A stretch of DNA of 64,000 bases, taken from positions 806,001-870,000 of the forward strand of contig NZ_VFPU01000001.1 of assembly GCF_006716885.1 (NCBI RefSeq), in the 5' to 3' direction. Both the position numbers and the translations under genes were made by a program. The notes under the pieces were generated by a model that had not been told where the DNA came from, ran no database searches, and worked only from the letters and a program-made list of their open reading frames with translations. Source of the stretch: Ornithinimicrobium humiphilum. Lineage in GTDB: Bacteria > Actinomycetota > Actinomycetes > Actinomycetales > Dermatophilaceae. Shown here in pieces: positions 15,883 to 23,886 of the stretch. Positions within the stretch are counted from its first letter, which is position 1. Each line of letters opens with the position of its first letter.

Positions 15883-16227
15883 ATGAGCGCGCAGGTCGAC
15901 GAGCGGGACCTCACGTGGTGGTTCGAGCGGGCCGCGTCGTTGTCCTGGACCTGGGCGAGGACGTATGCCGAGACCGCCCCGCACTGGTACGTCGTGCTGG
16001 GACGCACGCCCGGCCTGGACCAGGACGACTTCGTCCGTGCCGCGCGCGTGATCGAGACCTTCGGCCGGGCTGGCCAGTTCTACGGACGCACCTACGTCTA
16101 CCTCTACGACGACAGCTCGGGCATGAAGTGGTGGACGATGGACGAGACGCCGGAGAGCACCACGCTCATCAACATGGCCGAGACCAGACTGACCTACCCG
16201 CCGAGGTCGGACGGGGCACGGGGCTAG
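15883..16227 (+). CDS. Conserved-looking hypothetical protein, Trp/Tyr-rich
   Basis: 114 residues from ATG 15883, with a strong SD (AGGAGG, 15871-15876). The protein is unusually aromatic: LTWWFERAASLSWTWARTYAE, HWYVVLGRT, FYGRTYVYLYDD, MKWWTMDE. No transmembrane segment or catalytic motif is recognised. RAARVIETFGRAGQFYGRTYVYLY looks like an alpha-beta core, so a small soluble single-domain protein is likely. It converges on the glutathione peroxidase gene (4-nt gap). I do not recognise the family. Confidence 0.65.
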   Translation: MSAQVDERDLTWWFERAASLSWTWARTYAETAPHWYVVLGRTPGLDQDDFVRAARVIETFGRAGQFYGRTYVYLYDDSSGMKWWTMDETPESTTLINMAETRLTYPPRSDGARG

Positions 16228-16231
16228 ACGC

Positions 16232-16732
16232 TCAGGCGTCGCCCAGGCGCGCCAGGGCGTCCTCGATGGCCCCGACGACGGCCGGGTCGGTCGGTTCGGT
16301 CCGGGGGCGGAAGCGTGCGACCGGCTCGCCATCCCCGTCGACGAGCCACTTCTCGAAGTTCCAGGTGACGTCGCCGGCCTCGCCCTCGGCGTCCGCGACC
16401 TGCGTCAGCTCGACGAAGAGCGGGTGTCGCCCCTCGCCGTTCACCTCGACCTTGTCCATCATCGGGAAGGTCACGCCGTAGGTCGCCGAACAGAACTCCG
16501 CGATCTCCTCGTTGGTCCCCGGCTCCTGCCCGCCGAACTGGTTGCACGGGAAGCCGACGACGGTCAGCCCGCGGTCGCCGTACTCTTCCTGCAGCTGCTC
16601 GAGCCCGGCGTACTGCGGGGTGAGCCCGCAGCGCGAGGCGACGTTGACGAGGAGCAGGACGCGGCCGGCGTGCTCGCCGAGCGTGGTCGGGCGGCCGTCG
16701 AGCGTGGTCAGAGGTATGTCGTGGAGCGTCAC
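16232..16732 (-). CDS. Glutathione peroxidase family (thioredoxin-type GPx)
   Basis: 166 residues, the usual bacterial GPx length. Motifs: NVASRCGLTPQY with the peroxidatic Cys, FPCNQFGGQEPGTNEEI with the conserved Gln and the resolving-type Cys, and WNFEKWLVDGDG with catalytic Trp/Asn. Reduces H2O2 or lipid hydroperoxides; in an actinobacterium without glutathione the reductant is probably thioredoxin. GTG at 16732 is preferred: TAGAGT ends 7 nt upstream and the N-terminus VTLHDIPLTTLDG then matches the family. Longer in-frame starts lack support. Confidence 0.9.
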   Translation of the reverse strand: MTLHDIPLTTLDGRPTTLGEHAGRVLLLVNVASRCGLTPQYAGLEQLQEEYGDRGLTVVGFPCNQFGGQEPGTNEEIAEFCSATYGVTFPMMDKVEVNGEGRHPLFVELTQVADAEGEAGDVTWNFEKWLVDGDGEPVARFRPRTEPTDPAVVGAIEDALARLGDA

Positions 16733-16815
16733 GCTGGTCACTCTAGGACCCCGACGGGACGACAGTGGGACCGGTCGTGTCGCCATGACGACACCGATCG
16801 GTCACCTGCCCGCCC

Positions 16816-16878
16816 GGCCAGGTGCTCGAACACCCGCAGCAGGAGCGCACGCGCGAGTTCGTCCGCCGCTTCCTCTGA
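16816..16878 (+). pseudogene. Relic of an ABC transporter ATP-binding protein C-terminus
   Basis: A 20-codon stretch ending in TGA reads GQVLEHPQQERTREFVRRFL, a near-perfect match to the extreme C-terminus of polar-amino-acid ABC ATPases (pattern ...iF.nPq.eRTr.FL..vl). Nothing upstream in this frame continues the homology, and the break lies around 16800-16816. It appears to be the leftover of a deleted gene in the upstream region of the GPx gene. Confidence 0.55.
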
Positions 16879-16887
16879 CCCTCGAAT

Positions 16888-16935
16888 CAGTGTGTCCGGT
16901 TGTGGTCGCTATCACGACCACAACCGGACACTCTG
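16888..16935. terminator. Long perfect inverted repeat downstream of aldehyde dehydrogenase gene
   Basis: Arms 16892-16908 and 16915-16931 are perfectly complementary over 17 bp (GTGTCCGGTTGTGGTCG and its complement) around a 6-nt CTATCA loop. After one T-T mismatch, three more pairs (CAG/CTG) extend the stem. It lies 20 nt after the ALDH stop and has no U-run. Most likely a strong rho-independent-type terminator; a protein-binding palindrome or the edge of the deletion that left the ABC relic is also possible. Confidence 0.6.
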
Positions 16936-16954
16936 TCTGCTGAGGTATGCCGTG

Positions 16955-18385
16955 TCAGAGCTTGACGATCACCGTCTTGGTCTGGGTGTAGGCGTCGAGC
17001 GCCTCGCGGCCCTTCTCCCGGCCGTAGCCCGACTTCTTGAACCCGCCGAACGGCAGCTCCACACCGCCTCCGGCGCCATAGGTGTTGACGTAGACCTGCC
17101 CCGCCTGGACGGCGGCGGCCATCCGGTGCGCCCGGCTCAGGTCCTTCGTCCAGATCGCGCCGAGCAGGGCGTAGTCGGTGCCGTTGGCGAGCGCCACCGC
17201 CTCCTCCTCGGTGTCGAACTGCATCGACACCAGCACCGGCCCGAAGACCTCCTCCTGAGCGATCTGCGAGGCGGGGTCCACGCCGTCGATGAGCGTGGGG
17301 GAGAAGTAGGCCCCGCCGGCGAGCCGCTCCTCGTCGGGGACGGTGCCGCCCACGATCACCTCGCCGGGGCCTTCCAGCGCGGTCTCGACCATGCCCCGGA
17401 CCCGACCCTGCTGCTTGGCGGACACCAGGGGCCCGAGGTCGGGGTCCTCGCGGCCGGGGCCGATCGAGACCTTGCCGAAGTGGTCGGCGACCTTCGACAG
17501 CAGCTCCTGGTGGATCGAGTGGTGCACGAGCAGGCGCGATCCCGCGGAGCAGGTCTGGCCGGCGTTCTGCAGGATCGCCTTCGTCAGGAAGGTCGCGGCG
17601 GTGTCGAGGTCGGCGTCGGGGAAGACGATCTGCGCCGACTTGCCGCCGAGCTCGAGCACGGTCGGCACCACCCGGTCCGCCGCGGCGTGCGCGATCGTCG
17701 ACCCGATCTGCGTCGAGCCGACGAAGCCCAGGTGCGCGACGCCCGGGTGGGCGGTCAGCGCCGCACCCGCCTCCGCGCCGATGCCGGTGACGACGTTGAA
17801 GATGCCCGGCGGCATACCCGCCTCGATCGCCAGGCGCGCGATGGCGACCGCGGTGCGCGGCGTCTCGTCGGCCGGCTTGATGATCGTCGCGTTGCCGGTG
17901 GCCACGGCAGCAGCGACCGCGCGGGCCAGCAGCTGCATCGGGTAGTTCCACGCGATGATCGAGCCGACCACGCCGAAGGGCTCGCGGCGGGTGTAGACGA
18001 GCTGGTCGGCCGCCAGCGGGATGGTCTCGCCGTAGTAGGTGTCGATCGCGTGCGCGTAGAAGCGGAAGTAGCGGGCGCAGACCGTCGCGTCGGTCCGGGC
18101 CTGGCCGAGCGGCTTGCCGGTGTCCTCCGACTCCAGGCGGGCCAGCGCCTCGGCGTTCGCGTCGACCAGGTCGGCGACGCGGCTCAGCACCGCCGACCGG
18201 TGCTCCGGCAGGGTGGCGTTCCAGGCCGGCTGGGCCGCGGCCGCGGCCTGCACGGCGCGGTCGACCTCCTCCGTGCCGGAGCGGGCGACCGGCCCCAGGG
18301 AGCGGCCGGTGGCGGGGTCGATGTTGTCGTAGGTGTCGGCGCTGGGCACCGACTCGCCGTCGATGAACGACTGGGTGATCTCCAC
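16955..18385 (-). CDS. NAD(P)-dependent aldehyde dehydrogenase (betaine-aldehyde dehydrogenase-like)
   Basis: 476 residues from GTG 18385 (SD GAGAGG about 9 nt upstream). ALDH motifs: IIAWNYPMQLLARAVAAAVATGN (cofactor and oxyanion Asn region), GFVGSTQIG, the general-base motif VLELGGKSAQIVFPDADLD, the catalytic Cys in QNAGQTCSAGSRLLV, EEVFGPVL, and PFGGFKKSGYGREKG at the C-terminus. It oxidises an aldehyde to the acid; overall pattern is closest to BADH/aminoaldehyde-type enzymes, but the substrate cannot be fixed. It stands alone, divergent from the MetX-like gene, and ends in a strong inverted repeat. Confidence 0.9.
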   Translation of the reverse strand: MEITQSFIDGESVPSADTYDNIDPATGRSLGPVARSGTEEVDRAVQAAAAAQPAWNATLPEHRSAVLSRVADLVDANAEALARLESEDTGKPLGQARTDATVCARYFRFYAHAIDTYYGETIPLAADQLVYTRREPFGVVGSIIAWNYPMQLLARAVAAAVATGNATIIKPADETPRTAVAIARLAIEAGMPPGIFNVVTGIGAEAGAALTAHPGVAHLGFVGSTQIGSTIAHAAADRVVPTVLELGGKSAQIVFPDADLDTAATFLTKAILQNAGQTCSAGSRLLVHHSIHQELLSKVADHFGKVSIGPGREDPDLGPLVSAKQQGRVRGMVETALEGPGEVIVGGTVPDEERLAGGAYFSPTLIDGVDPASQIAQEEVFGPVLVSMQFDTEEEAVALANGTDYALLGAIWTKDLSRAHRMAAAVQAGQVYVNTYGAGGGVELPFGGFKKSGYGREKGREALDAYTQTKTVIVKL

Positions 18386-18540
18386 GGTGGATTGCCTCTC
18401 GGTCGGGTTCACGGCTGACGTGCCACCTCTCGGCATTCTGCCGGACACCCTCGACCTCCACCCGCGGGCCGGGTGCCGCCGCTACGCTCCCGAGCACACC
18501 GCAGACCTGCACTGCACACCTGCTCGACGAGGAGACAGAG

Positions 18541-19611
18541 ATGGCACTGGAGAACCCGTTCTACTCACCGGAGGTGCAGGGTCCCTACGACCTGCACTCG
18601 TTGGGCCGCTTCGAGCTCGAGGAGGGCGGGGCCATCCCCGACCTGCAGCTCGCCGTCGCGACCTACGGCACGCTCAACGACGCCAAGGACAACGCGATCC
18701 TCGTCCCGACGTGGTTCTCCGGGACGCACCAGACGTGGGAGCTGACCTACATCGGCCCCGGCCGCGCGCTCGACCCGGAGAAGTACTTCATCGTCGTCGT
18801 CAACCAGATCGGCAACGGCTGCTCGACCTCGCCGCACAACACCGACGGCGAGATCGCGATGTCGGCCTTCCCGCACGTGCGGATCGGTGACGACGTCCGC
18901 GCCCAGGAGCAGCTGCTGCGCGAGGTCTTCGGGATCGAGCGGCTCGCCCTGGTCGTCGGCGGGTCGATGGGCGCCCAGCAGACGTGGGAGTGGGCGGTCC
19001 GCTTCCCGGACAAGGTGCTGCGCGCCGCGCCGATCGCCGGCACCGCGCAGAACACGCCGCACGACTTCCTCTTCACCCAGACGCTCATGGACGCGATCAC
19101 CTCCGACCCGGGCTGGAACGGCGGCAGCTACTCCTCGCCCGCCGATGTCGCCGACGGCCTGCGCCGGCACGCCGACATCTGGGCCGTCATGGGTCTGTCG
19201 ACGGAGTTCTGGCGCACCGAGTTCTGGCGCAACGTGGAACTGCCGGACGTCACCTGGGACACCTTCGTGGAGTTCCGCGACCGCTTCCTGCGGCCGACCT
19301 TCGCCGCGATGGACCCCAACGCGCTGCTGTCGATGGCGTGGAAGTGGCAGCGCGGCGACGTCGCCCGCAACACCGGCGGCGACCTCGCGGCGGCCCTCGG
19401 GCGCATCACCGCCAAGACCTTCGTCATGCCGATCGACGAGGACATGTTCTTCCCCGTCCGCGACTGCCGCCGCGAGCAAGAGCTCACGCCCGGCAGCGAG
19501 CTGCGCGTGCTGCCCTCGATCGCCGGCCACTTCGGCCTGTTCGGCTTCGAGGAGACCTACCTCACCCAGCTCGACGACAACCTGCGCGAGCTGCTCGAGA
19601 TCGAGGTCTGA
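18541..19611 (+). CDS. MetX-like alpha/beta hydrolase (homoserine O-acetyltransferase superfamily)
   Basis: 356 residues, the size of MetX-type enzymes. Triad: Ser in the elbow VVGGSMGAQQTWEWA, Asp in MPIDEDMFFP, His in SIAGHFGLFGF. The early segment LAVATYGTLNDAKDNAILVPTWFSGTH replaces the canonical MetX oxyanion/acyl pocket sequence, and NQIGNGCSTSPHNT is also family-like. It may therefore be an acyltransferase or hydrolase rather than true homoserine acetyltransferase. An SD-like GAGGAGACAGAG precedes the ATG. Monocistronic, ending in a GC hairpin at 19632. Confidence 0.8.
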   Translation: MALENPFYSPEVQGPYDLHSLGRFELEEGGAIPDLQLAVATYGTLNDAKDNAILVPTWFSGTHQTWELTYIGPGRALDPEKYFIVVVNQIGNGCSTSPHNTDGEIAMSAFPHVRIGDDVRAQEQLLREVFGIERLALVVGGSMGAQQTWEWAVRFPDKVLRAAPIAGTAQNTPHDFLFTQTLMDAITSDPGWNGGSYSSPADVADGLRRHADIWAVMGLSTEFWRTEFWRNVELPDVTWDTFVEFRDRFLRPTFAAMDPNALLSMAWKWQRGDVARNTGGDLAAALGRITAKTFVMPIDEDMFFPVRDCRREQELTPGSELRVLPSIAGHFGLFGFEETYLTQLDDNLRELLEIEV

Positions 19612-19631
19612 GCCACCCGGTCCGAGCGAGA

Positions 19632-19661
19632 GGCCCGGCGTCGCCCACGCGGCGCCGGGCC
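19632..19661. terminator. Bidirectional hairpin terminator
   Basis: Nine-bp arms GGCCCGGCG (19632-19640) and CGCCGGGCC (19653-19661) in the 53-bp gap between the stops of two converging genes. Confidence 0.65.
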
Positions 19662-19664
19662 CGC

Positions 19665-20594
19665 TCACTCCCCGAAGCGCTGCCGGATCCGCACCAGCTC
19701 GACCGCGTGCTCGTCGAGCGCCCGGTCCTCCTCGCTCACCGGCTCCCAGCGCGGCACCTCGGCCGCCCGACCTGAGTCGTCGAGCACGACGAAGACGGTC
19801 CGGCAGAAGGTCGTCTGGTGCAGCTCGCCGGTGGCCGGATCGCCGGAGCGCACGTGCACGCCCACGTGCATCGAGTGCGGCCCGGTATGCAGCAGCCTGG
19901 CCTCCACCTCGACCAGGTCGCCGATGCGCAGCGGCTGGTAGAACCGCACGCCGCCGGTGAAGATCGCGACGTTGCGCGGGTTCTGCGTCCACCGCGTGAC
20001 GAGCACGTGCGCGGCTTCGTCGATCCACCTCATGACGATGCCGCCGTGCACCTTGCCGCCCCAGTTGACGTCGGTCGGCGCCGCGAGGAACCGCAGCACC
20101 TCCCGCGGCGCCGTGCCCGCGTCGCTGTAGGTCTGCCGCTCCATGGCCGCCTGCACCTCGGCCCGCACCTCGGCGCGACGCTGCGCCCACTGCTCCAGCA
20201 GGCGTTCCTCCATCGACCGCGGCTCGAAGGTCGGCACCTGGGTCGGCCGCCCCTCGCCGTCGACGGCGACGAAGATCATCAGGCACTGCGTCGCCGGCTC
20301 CAGGCCACCGGTCGTCGGCGGGCCCGAGCTGACCTGCACCGTGACGTGCATGCTCGTGCGGCCGGTGAGCACGACCCGCGCCCGTGCCTCGACGAGGTCG
20401 CCAACCTCGACGGGCCGGCTGAAGCGCACGTTGCCGACGTAGGCGGTGACCGTGTAGCCCCCGCTCCACCGGGCGGCCGCGGCATACCCCGCCTTGTCGA
20501 TCCACTCGAGCACCCTGCCCGCGCTCACGCTGCCGGACTGACCTGCGTCGGTCGGGGCGGCGAGGAAGCGGAGCGTGATCTCGGGGTCGCGCAC
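19665..20594 (-). CDS. Double-hotdog acyl-CoA thioesterase
   Basis: 309 residues with two tandem hotdog domains. Domain 1 (about 5-125): GSVSAGRVLEWIDKAGYAAAARWS, VEVGDLVEARARV. Domain 2 (about 165-290): GGKVHGGIVMRWIDEAAHVLVTRWT, RIGDLVEVEARLLHTGPHSMHVGVHV. This is the acyl-CoA hydrolase arrangement (BFIT/ACOT-like). It hydrolyses acyl-CoA to free acid and CoA. Start choice: TACCCT (reverse strand) ends 6 nt before GTG 20594, and the first residues VRDPEITLRFLAAPTD parallel the start of domain 2, so a leaderless GTG is favoured over much longer upstream frames. Domain 1 lacks the HGG glycine pair seen in domain 2. Confidence 0.85.
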   Translation of the reverse strand: MRDPEITLRFLAAPTDAGQSGSVSAGRVLEWIDKAGYAAAARWSGGYTVTAYVGNVRFSRPVEVGDLVEARARVVLTGRTSMHVTVQVSSGPPTTGGLEPATQCLMIFVAVDGEGRPTQVPTFEPRSMEERLLEQWAQRRAEVRAEVQAAMERQTYSDAGTAPREVLRFLAAPTDVNWGGKVHGGIVMRWIDEAAHVLVTRWTQNPRNVAIFTGGVRFYQPLRIGDLVEVEARLLHTGPHSMHVGVHVRSGDPATGELHQTTFCRTVFVVLDDSGRAAEVPRWEPVSEEDRALDEHAVELVRIRQRFGE

Positions 20595-20658
20595 GACGTC
20601 AGGGTATGCCGTGCAGCACCGCCCGCGGGGAGTTCCGGTCACCCTCGGGAGACGCCGG

Positions 20659-20687
20659 AGGGCGGGTGCCGAACCGGCACCCGCCCT
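20659..20687 (-). terminator. Strong hairpin after TRAP operon
   Basis: Thirteen-bp perfect arms (AGGGCGGGTGCCG and its complement) with an AAC loop, 21 nt beyond the stop of the TRAP large permease. Confidence 0.75.
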
Positions 20688-20707
20688 ACGTGGTCGTCCT
20701 GGACCGC

Positions 20708-22048
20708 TCAGTAGAGCAGCCGGGGGACGAAGAGCACGATCTCGGGGAAGATCGAGAACAGCGCGATCGCCAGGCCCAGCACCCCGACGTAGGGGAGCGA
20801 GCCGATGAGGATCTCCTTCAGCGGCACCTTGGGCACGATGCCCTTCAGCACGTAGAGGTTGAGACCCACCGGCGGCGTGATCAGGCCCATCTCCATGTTG
20901 ATCGTCATGATGATGCCGAACCAGATCGGGTCGAAGCCCAGGCCGAGGACCAGCGGCAGCAGGATCGGCGTGGTCATGACGATGATCGACACGGGCGGCA
21001 GGAAGAAGCCCATGACGAGCAGGATCAGGTTGATGAGGATCAGCACGACCCACTTGTTGAGCTCGGCATCGGTCACGGCCGCCGCGAGGTCCTGCGGGAC
21101 GCGCAGATAGCTCAGCACCGTCGCGATCACCGCGGAGAAGGCGGTGATGAGCAGGATCATCGTGCTCTGGTTGGTCGACTCCAGCAGCACGTCGGTGAAC
21201 TGGCGCCCGGTGAGCCCGCGGTAGAGGAAGGCCACCATGACGAAGACCAGGAGCACGCCGATGGCGGCCGCCTCGCTCGGCGTCGCGATGCCGCGGTAGA
21301 GCACGATGAGGATGACCAGGATGAGCACGGCGAACGGCAGGGTCTTGCCGAGGGCCTTGAAGCGGTCCGCCCAGGTGTAGGTGCGGCGCTCCGGCACCTC
21401 GTGCTCCATGTCGCCCCAGCCGAGGTCCTTCAGCGGCTTGCGGTCCTCCATCTTCTGGGCGATGTAGACCCAGATGCAGAACATCACCGAGATGACCAGA
21501 CCGGGCACGATGCCCGCCGCGAAGAGCTGCCCGATGGACTGCTCGGCCGCGATGCCGTAGAGGATCAGCGTCACGCTCGGCGGGATGAGGATGCCCAGCG
21601 TGCCGCCGGCCGCGACGGCACCGGTGGCGATCCGTGCCGAGTAGCCGCGCGCGGCCATCTCGGGCACGGCCACCCGGCCGATGGCGGCGGACGTGGCGGG
21701 GGAGGAGCCGGTGAGCGCGGCGAACAGCGTGGACGCGGCCACCGAGCTCATCGCCAGGCCGCCGCGGATCCGCGACAGCCAGGCCTCGCCGGCCTCGAAG
21801 AGCTGCTTGCTGGCCTGCGACCCGCCGAACATGTTGCCCATGAGGACGAACAGCGGGATCGCGAGGAGCCCGAAGTCGTTGAGCGAGTCGAAGACCATCT
21901 TGCCGAAGAGGTCGAACTGGTCCGGCCCGAGGAAGAGCAGGATGGAGACGAGCGCGGTGATCGCGAGGGCGAACGCGATCGGCATACCCGTCATGAAGAG
22001 CACCATCGCGATGAGGCCGATGACGGCGCCCTGGCCCAGTGAGCTCAT
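20708..22048 (-). CDS. TRAP transporter large permease (DctM-type)
   Basis: 446 residues, about 12 transmembrane segments. DctM motifs: AITALVSILLFLGPDQFDLFGKM, GNMFGGSQASKQLF, SSVAASTLFAALTGSSPATSAAIGRVAVPEM, GTLGILIPPSVTLILYG, and the C-terminal MEMGLITPPVGLNLYVLKGI. It is the ion-coupled translocation subunit of a tripartite ATP-independent periplasmic transporter. The ATG overlaps the stop of the small permease gene (ATGA). Last gene of the operon; hairpin terminator follows. Confidence 0.93.
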   Translation of the reverse strand: MSSLGQGAVIGLIAMVLFMTGMPIAFALAITALVSILLFLGPDQFDLFGKMVFDSLNDFGLLAIPLFVLMGNMFGGSQASKQLFEAGEAWLSRIRGGLAMSSVAASTLFAALTGSSPATSAAIGRVAVPEMAARGYSARIATGAVAAGGTLGILIPPSVTLILYGIAAEQSIGQLFAAGIVPGLVISVMFCIWVYIAQKMEDRKPLKDLGWGDMEHEVPERRTYTWADRFKALGKTLPFAVLILVILIVLYRGIATPSEAAAIGVLLVFVMVAFLYRGLTGRQFTDVLLESTNQSTMILLITAFSAVIATVLSYLRVPQDLAAAVTDAELNKWVVLILINLILLVMGFFLPPVSIIVMTTPILLPLVLGLGFDPIWFGIIMTINMEMGLITPPVGLNLYVLKGIVPKVPLKEILIGSLPYVGVLGLAIALFSIFPEIVLFVPRLLY

Positions 22049-22713
22049 CGTGCGCTCCTCTCGTCGTCGGACCCGGTCTCCTCGGGAGTCCCCTGGCCGG
22101 GGTGGAGCTCACGGTCGAGCTCCAGCTCGGACTGCACGTGCGCCAGCTCGCTGGTGCCGCTGAGCAGCGACACCTCCGACAGCGGCAGCCGGCCCGCCAG
22201 CCCGAGCACGCCCTCGAGGATCATCGCGAGGTACTGCAGTGCGACCAGCAGCATGCCGAGCGGCAGGATCGCGTAGGCGATCCACAGCGGGAAGCGGAAG
22301 GCCGTGGGCGAGCGGTGGTCGTAGAGGTAGGCCTCGTACCAGCCCTGGTAGGCCGTCCACATCACGACGAGGACCACCGCGAGGCAGGCCACGGCCGTGA
22401 CGAGGCGGACGACCAGCTGCGGCCGGGTGGGGACCTTCTCGATGAGCAGGTCGACGCCGACGTGGGCGTGGTGCTTGAGGCCGTAGGCCGCGCCGACGAA
22501 GGCCACGATCATCAGCAGGTAGATCGTGGTCTCGGTCTGCCAGATGGTCGGCTTCTTCAGCACGTAGCGCATGAAGACGCCGTGCGAGGTGACCAGCGTC
22601 GCGGCGATCAGCGCGAGGGCCGACAGGTAGCCCGTCAGCTCCGAGAGGCGGCCCACCGCCCGGACGACGAGCGGCGCCCGTCGTCCGGAGGTGGTGGCGG
22701 TCGGCGTGCTCAT
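22045..22713 (-). CDS. TRAP transporter small permease (DctQ-type)
   Basis: 222 residues with four membrane segments and the DctQ pattern: VFMRYVLKKPTIWQTETTIYLLMIVAFVGAAYGLKHHAHVGVDLL and PLWIAYAILPLGMLLVALQYL. It has an unusually long acidic C-terminal tail after the last helix (LSGTSELAHVQSELELDREL...). It overlaps the genes on both sides by 4 nt (ATGA), so the three TRAP components are tightly coupled. Confidence 0.92.
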   Translation of the reverse strand: MSTPTATTSGRRAPLVVRAVGRLSELTGYLSALALIAATLVTSHGVFMRYVLKKPTIWQTETTIYLLMIVAFVGAAYGLKHHAHVGVDLLIEKVPTRPQLVVRLVTAVACLAVVLVVMWTAYQGWYEAYLYDHRSPTAFRFPLWIAYAILPLGMLLVALQYLAMILEGVLGLAGRLPLSEVSLLSGTSELAHVQSELELDRELHPGQGTPEETGSDDERSAR

Positions 22714-23795
22714 CGACCCTCGCGGACCTTCAGCGCGAGGTCGAGCAGCTCCTGGCCGCCGTCGACGGCGGAGGTGTAGGCCTCCCACTGCTCCTGCGCC
22801 AGCGGCATCCAGGCCTCGTAGTCCTCCTCGCTCATCTGCACGACCTCGACACCGGCGTCGGCGAAGATCTTCTCGACGCGGGCGTCGTCCTCGCGGGAGG
22901 CGTCGTAGGCGTAGTCCTGCAGGCCCTGGCCGACCTCGAGCACGGCCTCCTGCTGCTCCGCGCACAGCTTCTCGAAGGAGGAGGTGGTGATGACCAGCGG
23001 CTCGTACATGAACCAGAAGGTGTGCGTGGTCGGGGAGGTGTAGGAGTCGACCTGCTCCTGCAGGTTGTAGGACGCGAACGAGCCGGTGGAGGTGACGGCC
23101 GCGTCGAGCACGCCGGTCTGCATACCGGTGTAGATCTCCGAGCTCGGCAGCGAGGTGATGCCCGCGCCGGCGGCCTCGAGCATCTTCTCCACGTAGGTGC
23201 CCGCGGCGCGCATCGTCATGCCGCCCTGGACGTCCTCCGGACGCAGGATGGGGTCGCCCTTGACGCCGATCGCGCCGGCGTTCCACACGTTGGTCAGCAG
23301 GACGAGGCCGTTCTCCTTCATGTTCTCCTCGACCGCGGCGCCGATCTCGCCCTGGTCCCACTTCAGGACGTCGTCGTGGTTGCGGATCAGGCCGGGCATG
23401 AGGGTGATCGACCACTCCGGGACGCGGCCCGAGGCGTAGTCGAGCGGGAAGACCGACATGTCGATCGAGCCGTTCATCATGGCGTCGTACTGCTCGGTCG
23501 CCTTGGACAGCGTGCTGTTGGGGTAGACCGTGACCTCGACCTGGCCGTCGGTGGCCTCGGAGATCTCGTCGGCGAAGCGCTGGGCGACGACCGAGCGGAA
23601 GTCACCCTCGTCGGTGGTCGGCTCGGGCCACTGGTGCGACAGGCGCAGGGTCACGTCGCCGCACTCCGCGGCCGCCGTGTCTCCGCTCCCCCCGGAGCCC
23701 TCACCACCGCTGTTGCCGGAACCGGGGGCCGCGCAGGCGCTGACGCCGAGCGAGACGGCCACGGCCAGGGGAAGCAGGGGCGTGCGGATGTTCAT
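22710..23795 (-). CDS. TRAP transporter substrate-binding lipoprotein (DctP-type)
   Basis: 361 residues. Lipoprotein signal: LAVAVSLGVSACAAPGSG (Cys about residue 21), then a Gly/Ser linker. The DctP fold follows: VTLRLSHQWPEPTTDEGDF, FADEISEATDGQVEVTVYPNSTLS, VWNAGAIGVKGDPILRPEDVQGGMTMRAAGTYVEKM, and an Arg in the position that normally pairs with a substrate carboxylate. The SAC-box Cys suggests membrane anchoring, usual in Gram-positives. First gene of the TRAP part, separated from the upstream enzyme genes by a 91-bp gap holding a hairpin. Confidence 0.92.
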   Translation of the reverse strand: MNIRTPLLPLAVAVSLGVSACAAPGSGNSGGEGSGGSGDTAAAECGDVTLRLSHQWPEPTTDEGDFRSVVAQRFADEISEATDGQVEVTVYPNSTLSKATEQYDAMMNGSIDMSVFPLDYASGRVPEWSITLMPGLIRNHDDVLKWDQGEIGAAVEENMKENGLVLLTNVWNAGAIGVKGDPILRPEDVQGGMTMRAAGTYVEKMLEAAGAGITSLPSSEIYTGMQTGVLDAAVTSTGSFASYNLQEQVDSYTSPTTHTFWFMYEPLVITTSSFEKLCAEQQEAVLEVGQGLQDYAYDASREDDARVEKIFADAGVEVVQMSEEDYEAWMPLAQEQWEAYTSAVDGGQELLDLALKVREGR

Positions 23796-23820
23796 CAGAA
23801 TGTGCTCCTTTGCAAGGTGA

Positions 23821-23852
23821 GGCCCCACCCCGCAGGGGTATGGGGTGGGGCC
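23821..23852 (-). terminator. Hairpin between carboxyltransferase gene and dctP-like gene
   Basis: Eleven-bp perfect arms GGCCCCACCCC/GGGGTGGGGCC around a 10-nt loop, in the gap between two same-strand genes. It could be a partial terminator or an RNA-processing stem that protects the highly expressed binding-protein message. Confidence 0.6.
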
Positions 23853-23886
23853 GGTTCGTGTGCCACTGCCCACCGGGTGGGTGGGG

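Noticed and set aside
16888..16935. Inverted repeat considered as a transposon end or attachment site
   Set aside because: No transposase, no second copy in the window and no target duplication; position after a stop codon fits a terminator better.
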